Source of the DNA: Symbiodinium kawagutii
Taxonomy: Eukaryota > Sar > Dinophyceae > Suessiales > Symbiodiniaceae
Assembly: GCA_009767595.1 (NCBI GenBank)
Contig: VSDK01009060.1
Span: forward strand, 216,889 to 280,888
DNA length: 64,000 nt
Direction: 5' to 3'
Positions within the stretch are counted from its first letter, which is position 1; each line of letters starts with the position of its first letter. Below, one piece after another: positions 9,559 through 17,847 of this stretch. Below the pieces are notes generated by a model. It ran no database searches. It worked only from the letters and a program-made list of their open reading frames with translations, and was not told the origin of the DNA. A program made the translations under genes and the position numbers.

Positions 9559-11340
9559 AATACATATACATGTACATGTACATATGCATATTTATGTTAA
9601 ACATACATACATACGTATATATATATATATACGACCCATGTAATTTTTGTCTGCTTGGGAGGGTATCCCCGCACTGGTTGTGCAAGCGTGGCACTCGATG
9701 GAGCCCTTGCACTGGCACGGAGCAATCAGGGGGTCGTCCTGTCGCTGCACCGAAAAAGACATGGATCATGATGGCGAATGATGCTTGATATAATCGTTCA
9801 TATGATCTCCTCGTCTAATAATAGAAATTGATAATGGTTTGATACTGATCTAATACTCAACCATTGTGGTTCACATGGTGGTTTTTCAAAATGGTTTAAT
9901 AGTAGAAAGTGTAATGGTTAATAAGAGGCAACAATCACCGACAATAATGACTAAACAACTACTGTATGTTGGTTTCTCAAAATAAGGGACCCAAAAAAGA
10001 GTTAATGGTTCTAATATGGTGTATTACTAAACAGTTAACAAACTGGTCATGATGGCTAGTGATGCTGTTTGATACGGCTATGGGTAAATTTTAACCAACT
10101 AATGGGGATAATCACCAAAAACGATAGGGAAAACAATGGTCAATGATGTCGGAACCAGGGGTACCCATAGTCATGTAATCGTCCAAAAAACGGCCAATGA
10201 TGCTTGATATAGTCGTTCACATGGCGGTTTCTCAAAAATTGGGAACCCCCAAATGGATGGCTGAGTACTATAAATGGCTAACATTGGATGATTTAGGGGT
10301 TCCCTCTTTTGAGAAACACCCACATAACCCTTAAAAATAGCTAATACAATGGTGGATGATGGTAAGTATTGTAGGTAGTAATGATTTACAAATGCTAAAA
10401 ACGGCTGATGCTGGTCATAAGTAAACCATGGTTGTGAAAATATATCTTAATAGCGGTTGATAATAGTGATGACCGATAGAGGAAGTCTAATTGTTGTTCA
10501 TGATGATCAATGACGGTTTATGATGGCTCTTGATAGTGGTTAAGAACGGGCAGTCCTAGTGGATAGCAATAAACAACACCAACATGAACAAGCCAGTCTG
10601 GCCTGGTGTAGTTGATTAGGAATTCTTCCCGTTTGAGGGCTTGCGAAAAATAAAGCCATCAATATACGAAGGTAGCAACTAGCAAGCCTGATCAATCAAC
10701 CAGGGAAACTGGGACGTGCCATGATGATGATCAGCAGCGGTTGCTACATTGGCCTCTCGAGGCCTTTGCTCCAGTCACAACTGCAGTATACGACAACAGA
10801 TCACCTTCGACGATGGATCATCAAGCCTGATCTCCGTGGTGGTTGGTATGGTCATACTTCTCAGCTGAAGACTGCTAGCAACATGTGAGACTAGAGTCTG
10901 CACTGGAGTGGGACTCAAGGATTTTGACTCCAAAGAAGCTTCGCAATTTTTCAAGACTTCACCCCACGAGTTCTCCCCAACAGTCACACGTCCACCATGG
11001 ACCGAGGTCGACCAGGGTGGCGGAAGTTCCACCCGCTGGTCCCCAGCCGTGACCACGGACAGTCCTCTCCGGGACCTTCTAATAGACAGATTCGACAGGT
11101 GAGCTTGTTGATCTGCTCTTGCGCCCTCAGCGTCTGTAGCATCCACAGGAGCTCCCCTTGTTGGAAGTTCCCGCTGGATCCCAAGACATGTCTTATCCCA
11201 GTACGGGCAGTAGGTTGGCCAGGACAAACAACCACATCAACTTTGACAAGCCGATTATCACCCAGGGCAAGATGCAAAGCGAGAAGGCAGGCATGGTAGT
11301 CAGCTTCATTCGCAAGCACAAGCAGGGACTCAGCATGGGT
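6610..11340 (-). CDS. Spliced RING-CH (RINGv) zinc-finger protein gene with membrane segments
   Basis: Three minus-strand exons join into a RING-CH (C4HC3, MARCH-type) zinc finger: CRICLLEG on 11065-11340, PLIAPCQCKGSI on 9695-9744, and HVHLGCLRHWIRGRLNLS on 8660-8812. Phases agree: the 50-nt middle exon ends in GA and the next starts with G, restoring a Glu codon before HVH. RING-CH domains recruit E2 enzymes and act as E3 ubiquitin ligases, often in membranes. The expected last CxxC pair is not seen; only one Cys follows in the third exon. Downstream exons at 8178-8407, 7275-7558 and 6610-6838 are rich in hydrophobic segments and probably belong to the same transcript, but that link is inference. 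Upstream exons at 11.5-13.1 kb may also belong. The first exon-exon junction would use a GA donor, which dinoflagellates tolerate. Confidence 0.62.
7117..7217. repeat. ~100-bp inverted-repeat element family A, copy 1 (inverted)
   Basis: Left end GGTTCTCAAAATGGGGGACC, right end GGTCCTCTATTTTGAGAACC. Terminal inverted repeats of roughly 20-25 bp around an AT-rich core. Confidence 0.7.
7275..7558 (-). CDS. Multi-pass membrane exon downstream of RING-CH exons
   Basis: Starts after a GCTGACCAG acceptor. Reads VGVVLICFSKSTQLYAPPLV, then two further hydrophobic stretches (TIYGVSMLMIYYV and ALIVAVAGLVLVTIA) and a basic tail. Two to three membrane helices; weak resemblance to drug/metabolite-transporter helices, not enough for assignment. 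Confidence 0.5.
7807..7950. repeat. (GAC)n trinucleotide microsatellite
   Basis: About 140 bp of GAC/CAC repeats in the intron between exons at 8178 and 7558. The long Asp, Thr, Val or Arg runs in its six frames are repeat translations. Confidence 0.95.
8178..8407 (-). CDS. Hydrophobic exon downstream of RING-CH exons
   Basis: Reads an acidic/amphipathic start (WEAELHIMEERLRLQM) and one membrane helix (AFGFLSTACYPLLWVAWL), ending near GTTCAG/GTTCC. A CAACAG acceptor lies just upstream, so the in-frame ATGs need not be the start. Lies 250 bp after the third RING-CH exon. Confidence 0.45.
8660..8812 (-). CDS. RING-CH exon 3 (HVHLGCLRHW)
   Basis: Begins after a CCTGAG acceptor with HVHLGCLRHWIRGRLNLS, the H-x-x-C-L-x-x-W half of a RING-CH finger, followed by a GSYFY segment. 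Ends at a GAG/GTAACC donor. The usual CxxC that closes the second zinc site is missing or on another exon. Confidence 0.68.
8815..9690 (-). other. Intron of RING-CH gene
   Basis: No exon or repeat family recognised in this stretch apart from short CTAACC/TTAGC words near 8600-8660 and 8920-8960. Confidence 0.4.
9515..9645. repeat. (CATATA)n microsatellite
   Basis: CATATA hexamer repeats passing into pure TA, inside the RING-CH intron. Confidence 0.9.
9695..9744 (-). CDS. RING-CH exon 2 (PLIAPCQCKGSI), 50 nt
   Basis: Flanked by a strong acceptor (GTCTTTTTCGGTGCAG) and a GTGCCA donor. Encodes QDDPLIAPCQCKGSI, the C-x-C-K-G-S core of a RING-CH finger. Phase 0 at its start and phase 2 at its end fit the neighbouring exons. 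Confidence 0.7.
10077..10169. repeat. Short repeat family B, copy 3 (inverted)
   Basis: Reverse-complement match to 5440-5550: GGCTATGGGT ... TTAACCAACTAATGGGG ... GGGAAAACAATGGTCAATG ... GGAACCAGGGGTACCC. Confidence 0.7.
10223..10322. repeat. Inverted-repeat element family A, copy 2 (inverted)
   Basis: GCGGTTTCTCAAAAATTGGG at the left and GGGGTTCCCTCTTTTGAG at the right, same layout as 30344-30458. Confidence 0.75.
11065..11340 (-). CDS. RING-CH exon 1 (CRICLLEG)
   Basis: Reads a helical stretch (ANEADYHACLLALHLALGDN), VDVVVCPGQ, then EQINKLTCRICLLEGPGE, the first C-x-x-C pair of the RING-CH finger. The frame needs the exon to stop after GGAGAG, which would make the intron start GACTGT (a GA donor). 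The 5' edge is approximate. Confidence 0.62.
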
Positions 11341-11436
11341 GTGTTTGTGAGCCCGTGGGTCGACACTCTTGTTGCTTCCTGCCATATGCAGCCCGTGACC
11401 TCGACCTCTTTATTCTCATTCATACTGTACGATACG

Positions 11437-11530
11437 GTGGTTTCTCAAAATAGGGAACCCCAAAATTGGTTGTCATAAATTGGTAATATTGGATGACTTG
11501 GGGATACCCGTATGACTTGAGAAGCACCCA
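11437..11530. repeat. Inverted-repeat element family A, copy 3 (inverted)
   Basis: GGTGGTTTCTCAAAATAGGG on the left; right end GGGGATACCCGTATGACTTG is degenerate. Confidence 0.7.
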
Positions 11531-11539
11531 TACTTTGTG

Positions 11540-11745
11540 GTGTGTGCTGATCAGAAAAAAATGCAACCTTTGGGCTCGCTCATCCCAAAATCCCGAGCGA
11601 ATTTGGGTGTTCAGCATGACCTGAGTCACATCCGCAGCCTCCGAAAAATCTGCTGTCCCAACACCCCTCTGAGGTTGCAACTCGGGCGTCGAACCTGGCT
11701 CTACCTCAGTGCGAAGCTGCAGTCGCAAGCAAGCAGAATCTAATC
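11540..11745 (-). CDS. Exon candidate, family unknown
   Basis: Open minus frame with globular composition (LRLQLRTEVEPG, ADFSEAADVTQVMLNTQI, FWDERAQRLHFF). May be a 5' exon of the RING-CH transcript. No family recognised. Confidence 0.4.
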
Positions 11746-11829
11746 ACAGAGTGAGCATCCTGCTGGTGTCTCTACAGAGGTCTCCTGCTAGTATTGTGGA
11801 GAACTAACCTATGTTCAAAATCAAAAAAA

Positions 11830-12005
11830 ACAGTACTAACCTTTGTTTGAAATCCAAAGAAACAAACACAAATGGATGAGAATCATACTCCAATTCCAAT
11901 GACCAATGATCGAATGAGTCGCTTAGCTCCCGGACAGCGCAGCAAATCACTCCTGAGTCATCAAGCCTGGTCAAGTTGGCACCTGCTTCCCTCGTTGGGG
12001 TCATG
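11830..12005 (-). CDS. Exon candidate, family unknown
   Basis: Open minus frame with LDDSGVICCAVRELSDSF and WSLELEYDSHPFVFVSLDF, a beta-rich globular pattern. Same strand and spacing as its neighbours. Confidence 0.42.
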
Positions 12006-12009
12006 ATGC

Positions 12010-12880
12010 TTAACACTAGTAATGATCAACAATGCGAATAAGCAACGGTGATAACCAACATTATTAACGTTAATAATGGTGATAACCAACAATAATTGCG
12101 AATGATCAACAACTCGATAACGTCAGCAATGATCAACAATGTTAATTGCAATCATGCTAAACATGTTTAGCAATGGTGATAACCAAAAATAATGGCTAAT
12201 GATGACTGCTTATCGCCAATAGAGATGAAAATGCTATGAATACCTGGCAATGCTGGTAATACGAATACTCTTAAAAACGGTTCACGTTCATCTTTCTACT
12301 GTTACCTTTGATGGCTAAAAAAGGCACCTTTGATCAGTAGTATTGATAATGATTACTAGTGTCCATACACGTTCATAATGATTCAAAATGGCTACTAATG
12401 TTAAGATTTGCAAATAATGCTAATAGCGGTAACAATAACGGTTTATATATAATGTCACAACTGACTGAGAGTGCGAAAAGTTTTGACAAATAATGGCAAT
12501 AATGCTTAATAAAAAACTATCAATGATTTCTTGTGGCATAATGGTTGTTGGAAACGTTGATAAAGCTAATGATGGCTATCAATGATCAATCATCTTAATA
12601 CTGATAAAAACTGTTGAGAATGGCTAGTCATGATGAATATTCGTTGATCCTATTAAGAGCGGCTGATAACATTGCCGATGGATAGTAACATTCGTAGTGG
12701 TTAAGAATTTTGATGGAGATTACAAAAGGGGATAACCAACCGCACTGGTTATTCATGATATATATGTATATACATACATCGTTATAGTCAGTTATAGTGC
12801 AGTAATGCCAAATACTGATTCACGATCAGATGTAGCATTTAATAACGAACCATGACTTTGAGTATGTCTGGACGTGTCAA
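12010..12880. repeat. AATGGTGATAACC-type low-complexity DNA, mixed polarity
   Basis: Degenerate AATGGTGATAACCAAC and ATGATCAACAATG words; no coding signal. A TATATGTATATAC run lies at 12757-12775. Confidence 0.7.
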
Positions 12881-12889
12881 AAAACAGGT

Positions 12890-13143
12890 GCACGCCATAT
12901 CGCCATGGCCAGCTCACAGCTGCAAACCATCAGTTCTGAGCTTCTTCCCAAGGCATCCACAACAGCATCACCCCACCGACTCACAAACAGCTGGGTGGCG
13001 TAACCCCTAGGTGTCTCCTCCCAAACCCGTGAGATTTCCATGCCACGCAACGTGCCTATGTCATGGATGATGCTGTCAATCCAACACACCGCTTGATACA
13101 TCCAGTGAAATGCATCCCAGGTGTTAGTCATGAAATTTGGCAT
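12890..13143 (-). CDS. Exon candidate, family unknown
   Basis: Open minus frame reading WDAFHWMYQAVCWIDSIIHD, RVWEETPRGYATQLFVSRWG and a Cys-containing end. Well-mixed composition, unlike the surrounding repeats. Function unknown. Confidence 0.42.
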
Positions 13144-13456
13144 CTTTTACCAAAAATACATCATCTCTAAAATACTGCACGAAAGACACAAAACGGCATG
13201 AAAAGTTGGTGCTGATTCTCCAAATATGCTTGTACCATGGTACATTTCCTGTGAAACCTCGGCCCTTATCGCCCCAGGGGGGACGAAAAACAATGATAAA
13301 CCAATGAATCACTATGACCCTTATCAACCAAAAATTGGTCGCAATTCTTGACCAGCATCATCAGCCATAAACTCATGGTGTCCTAACCATTCAACACTCT
13401 TCATCACCCTGAATCACAGGGAGTCACCACACCTCACCGACCCGATCCACGTTGCA

Positions 13457-13565
13457 AGTTGACCGCTCCCGATTTGACAGCATCATTACGAGTCAGCTGG
13501 GGCGCTTCAGGGGGGGGGGGCTGCGGGGAAGCACCAGGACTGGTCCAAGAAGTACCTCCAAGACT
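13457..13565 (+). CDS. Plus-strand exon candidate interrupted by an 11-G run
   Basis: Left of the G11 tract (13510-13520) the frame reads RSRFDSIITSQLGRF; right of it a different frame reads GKHQDWSKKYLQDL up to a GTATCA donor. A tract of 9 or 12 G would make it one frame. AAG acceptor just before TTGACCG. GC-rich island in repeat DNA. Confidence 0.4.
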
Positions 13566-13575
13566 TGGTATCAGA

Positions 13576-13870
13576 GGTGGCTTGAATGATGATCATCGGT
13601 ATCCTAAATGTCTTGAATTCTGGTTATCAGTATCCCGAATTTGAATTGGCCTTTAGAACATGTTTGATCATGACTTCAACCACTCATGGTTTAGAATGCT
13701 TGAGAATGATCAATACTGGTTAGTGGTGGGGAACAAATACTCGCCATGGTTTATCAAAAACTAAAAGCTAGTTGTAGGGATCACGCTGCTAAGATATGAG
13801 CGACGCTCCACATTTCCTATACTGCTACAACTGTCATTGCATCAGCATATACAGTAGCCAGTGATTGTTA
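13576..13870. other. Non-coding, GGTTATCAGT/ATGGTT words
   Basis: Low-complexity G-polarity DNA following the 13.5-kb island; nothing else visible. Confidence 0.4.
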
Positions 13871-13874
13871 GCTA

Positions 13875-14400
13875 ATGCCTTCCAACAGGAACATTACAAG
13901 CCCGGCAAGTTGTTCCTGTTGTTCCTGGCGCCAGTCGTCATTCCAACAATCGGCTTGTGATCCGACTGCCAGTTCCCTGGACCTATCCTGGTCCTGCGGC
14001 CGACCAGGTCCCTACGCAATGCACAAGATACGAGGAACTTTGGTCAGCCAGGAGCCGAAATCAAGGTGCGACTTGGTGCAACTTTGAGATTTCCAAGTTC
14101 CCCAAGAGACAGTTCACCCCAGCTCTAGATGTCACCATCCCAGGATTCATTGTTTACAAAGATCCGGGTTCCAAAACACCTTGTTGATCTTTCAACTTGA
14201 CTGGTTTTCTGCTGGTGGTAATGCCTTGGAAATTCCGCAGGAGTTATATCTGATCCGTGGGTCTTATGTTTACCACAACTTCACATTTGCACGAAATCAG
14301 CAAATCGAAGCAATCCTGTTATTCAAAAGATACGTAAATGTAAAGAAAACATATATATTTAGTATACATACATACTATATACTAGGTATCAATATGTGTA
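13875..14400 (+). other. Possible exon material, unresolved
   Basis: Two plus frames stay open for about 70-90 codons (one with QLDWFSAGGNALEIPQELYL). Neither has clear splice sites or a family signature; the right part runs into TA repeats. Confidence 0.2.
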
Positions 14401-14691
14401 CATTTCAACCATATATATATATAATCCATATACTGCCACATATGTGTGCATTCTGAATACTAAAACCCGCAAATGTACTTCCAGAATCTCCTCGGAAAGA
14501 CGGCAACGCTGTAAATCAGGATAGGGGTTATAGTTATGGTCATTGTGCAGACATGGAGCTACAGTCGTCGTCAAACCGCCACGGCTCCTCTTGACCAAAG
14601 CTCATTAAAGGGCAGCAGTAGAGTGGCGCAGCTGAGCCCGAAGTGGCCAAGGAGAAATTCACTATTAGTAATGGACCACCTGACTGAGTGG

Positions 14692-14815
14692 TTGGGAGGT
14701 TGGGAGGTTGGGAGGTTGGTTGGTTGGGTGGGTGGTTGGGTGGTTGGTTGGGTGGTTGGTGGTTGGGTGGTTGGGTGGTTGGGTGGTTGGGTGGTTGGGT
14801 GGTTGGGTGGTGGGT
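14692..14815. repeat. (GGTTGGGT)n G-rich tract
   Basis: About 124 bp of GGTT, GGGT and GGAGGTT repeats, all G on the plus strand. Confidence 0.92.
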
Positions 14816-14994
14816 GTGGCGTGTTCTGTTTGACTTTCAAGAAGCCGCCTCTTGCCTTGGTCACTTCAGTTTCGGTGTCTGCAACCGATCAGCTCCGTCT
14901 CTCATGCAATGGCTTCATGCATGTCCTTGAGGACGGCTCCGAATTGTCTGAATTGATTCAATTACAAGACACCCGCAAACATGCTCTTTACCTT

Positions 14995-15188
14995 GGCTGA
15001 GGCTTGCCTTCATCCAAAGGTTCGGCCGGTGCCCATGCAGCTACCAGTTCTTCTGGTGCTGCCAAGAATGGTTCCTCAAGCTGTCGAAGTGGCATCGGGG
15101 AAACACGATGCTCCTGGTCTGCTTGAGCTTTAGAACGAACTTGCAGCTGGCTCCGTCCCTTGGAAACCAACACCACCCGTTTGGTCAC
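14995..15188 (-). CDS. Exon candidate, family unknown
   Basis: Minus frame with SQLQVRSKAQADQEHRVSP and LEEPFLAAPEELVAAWAPAE, an acidic, Ala-rich, plausibly disordered segment. No family recognised. Confidence 0.35.
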
Positions 15189-15309
15189 CAGTCGCCCCGA
15201 AGATCAGTAGCTGATAAGACAAGAAAAATGGTCCCTCAGATGTGGTCCGATTCAGCTTCTAATGAATGGTGCTCACCCAGACAGCCGAGGAACCGGAACG
15301 ACGTCTGAA

Positions 15310-15820
15310 TTCAGCTACTGTACATCTGTTGCACGCACAAAAAGTCCACAAAAAGTCCAGGTTAATTAACAGTCACCGATCTGAACGATTTGCTCAGATT
15401 TCGCTCCACCAGGTGGTTTTGTAGCCGTACTCGTGACAATCCATTGCACAAAAAATGGCAAGAAGTGGTCCATGGTCATCCATGGATTGTTCCTGTATTT
15501 TTTACATCAATGTGCATTTATAATCTCCAAAAAACATCTAAACCTTTAGAAAGATAGATGATGACCCAGTGTTTCTCTAACCACCGGGGAGGCATCGCTG
15601 CATCGCTGAAGCGTTTGGCTGGCTGAAATCATCTCAAGTCAAACAATTGGAAAGTGTGAGGATCAACCGTTATAAATCAATCACTATGAATCTTTACACT
15701 TTGGTAAACTAACCTGGCTGCTTGGAAAATCACAATGTATACCTGGTTTACCTACAGTCTGAAAAACTGTGATTTTGAGCGCAACCAGGTCAATTTGCCA
15801 AAGGCCAATTGATGATTCAT
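15310..15820. other. No gene seen
   Basis: AT-moderate sequence without long frames or recognised repeats. Confidence 0.35.
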
Positions 15821-15824
15821 CAAA

Positions 15825-15927
15825 TGGTGGTTTCTCAAGATAGGGGACCACAACAATGGATGTTCTATTACTATAACTACTTACTAAACTGGATGATTGG
15901 GGAGTCCCCTATTTTGAGAAACACCCA
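15825..15927. repeat. Inverted-repeat element family A, copy 4 (inverted)
   Basis: GGTGGTTTCTCAAGATAGGG ... GGAGTCCCCTATTTTGAG with a 60-bp AT-rich core. Confidence 0.8.
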
Positions 15928-15944
15928 AATAAACTGTCCTTTGC

Positions 15945-16015
15945 CAAAGTCTCTCTGCCAGATCTGTTCCTCAGCCATAAATTCGACGTGGCACCGACCG
16001 TCACCGATCATCGAA
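15945..16015 (-). CDS. Exon candidate (CHVEFMAEEQIWQRDFGK)
   Basis: Short minus frame with strongly protein-like DGRCHVEFMAEEQIWQRDFG, ending at a family A element. Unknown family. Confidence 0.42.
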
Positions 16016-16169
16016 GGGCCAGCTCAGCACGGGCGCCCTTTGCCTCGTCCACCTTGGTCGATGTCGTCCCACCCTATGGCGCCCATAAGAATTCCAATGA
16101 TAGGTTAATCATGGTATACCATCAGTAACCAGTCAACCAAGCACGCAATTTTGAAAGGCTAGGTTTTTT

Positions 16170-16345
16170 CTAATGCTTTTGTATTTCAAAGTTGGTGGCT
16201 TCAAAAACACATGTCCAGTTCAGTCGTTTTTGGTGCCAGTTCGCCGTTGATCTGAAGAAGATCTCTGGGAGGAAGAATGTGTCCACTGTACTGAGCACCT
16301 GGCTGTCACTTCCGTCCTCTGCCACTGGCTTTACCTCCCCAAGGA
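16170..16345 (-). CDS. Exon candidate, family unknown
   Basis: Minus frame with STVDTFFLPEIFFRSTANW and LNWTCVFEATNFEIQK after two possible AG acceptors. It partly overlaps the end of the next exon candidate, so at most one boundary can be right. Confidence 0.35.
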
Positions 16346-16480
16346 CCATCATGGTTCTGCGCATGCCGGGGCTTCATGTTCACTGCAGGCATCATGGCCC
16401 TCCCGTTCCTTTGCTCGTTCAAGGCCCTCTGTGCATTCAGTTCCTGGGCGATGCCAAGAGCAGCGACTGAAAGACTGGAG
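16340..16480 (-). CDS. Exon candidate, helical/basic
   Basis: Minus frame reads LGIAQELNAQRALNEQRNGR and AMMPAVNMKPRHAQNHDG, ending at a consensus GGGGAG/GTAAAG donor. Unknown family. Confidence 0.45.
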
Positions 16481-16489
16481 CCTTCGAGG

Positions 16490-17205
16490 CAACTGGGTGC
16501 GCCAATAGACTTACATAGAAAGGATGCCCAATTTCACCAGATCAGTGAGCCTATTTGGATTTTAAAAAAATATGGTGCACAAATTGAATCGAAAGAATTA
16601 TGTCTGGATGGGAGCATTTCAAGAGATTAAATGGGCAAACAGTAGTGGAATGGCCAGATTCTGTTGATGAAATTTAGTGGGACAGCACTGCTTGGAAAAT
16701 CAAACGTTAGCTACGCGGCTTGGCAGTTGGTCTATGTGTGGAACAATGATTGGATAGATCCTATAGATTGATTCAAAAGAAAAATCATTTTGAAACCACA
16801 GGCATTGTAGGATTGACGAGGTCGGGCTGGGAGCATAGAAACAATAGCTGCTCCAACAGGACATGATACAACCTCCGAAGGTGCTTGTTTCATACAAGTC
16901 GACTTGACGAGACAAGATGGGACAAGACATAATATTTAGAGTTAGGTTTGAGTGGACCAGATGTAAGCAAAAACATGCAGCAAAATCAGAGAAAACTTAA
17001 AACACATTCACGAATTTGGGAGGAACAAATCAATGGTTGGATGAACAAACGGACTCACGGAGGAATGCATCAGTGCCAATTTTTGATGGGTAGATGGATT
17101 GATTGTCGGGTTGAAAAGGAGAACATGAGTAATCAAGGACTATAATCAGATGTAAATTGCGGAAAAAGTAAAGTACAGAATAGATCAGAATAGAATCATT
17201 TCAAA
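16490..17205. other. No gene seen
   Basis: Unique, AT-moderate sequence; no exon-like island or repeat family recognised. Confidence 0.35.
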
Positions 17206-17555
17206 CGACGCTCACAGACATGTCCCAGTTGCGCCACCAGCTCAGTGGAAATAGAGTCTATGAAATAGGATTCATCATGGGACTCACCATTTCTTTATCA
17301 GATGTGCTGCGCTTGTACCTACTTTGCTTACATTGGTGGAGGTCGGGAGAACATCAAGTGAGGCAAGTCCCAAACAACAGCGACGCTCTCAGACATGTCC
17401 CAGTTGCGCCACCAGCTCAGTGGAAATAGAGTCTATGAAATAGGATTCATCATGGGACTCACCATTTCTTTATCAGATGTGCTGCGCTTGTACCTACTTT
17501 GCTTACATTGGTGGAGGTCGGGAGAACATCAAGTGAGGCAAGTCCCAAACAACAG
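17206..17555. repeat. 175-bp direct tandem duplication
   Basis: Two head-to-tail copies, 17206-17380 and 17381-17555, that differ at one base seen (CTCACAG versus CTCTCAG). They lie 290 bp beyond the 3' end of retroelement 1. They could be its terminal repeats, but no matching copy was found at the other end. On the minus strand the junction could form an 84-nt exon (17332-17415) with a CACTGAG acceptor and GTAAGC donor. Confidence 0.9.
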
Positions 17556-17847
17556 GAAGGGGACCAAACACAGCAACCATCTACACATGCATCTATGGGT
17601 ATATAAATATATACACGTAAATACTTATATATATATATGCAGGTTCGGCTGCTGCTGTATATTTCTCCACACTCAGGTCTGCTAAGTGTACACAGGCTAG
17701 GCTGTCCATGGGCTTTTGCACAGGTTGTCGTCGCTGCTTTCTAAAAAGTTCCAACGGAAAACAAAGCAGCAAACATGTGCAGCTAAAGCCCCTTCCACCT
17801 ATAGAGGCAGGCAGTCACCAAAGGTGCGAGCTTGCACCACGATAGCC

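Larger units (their letters stand above)
9785..10560. repeat. ATGGTTAATG-type low-complexity DNA (G polarity)
   Basis: Long run of degenerate ATGGTTAATGATGG words on the plus strand, interrupted by an inverted family B copy and a family A copy. Confidence 0.75.
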
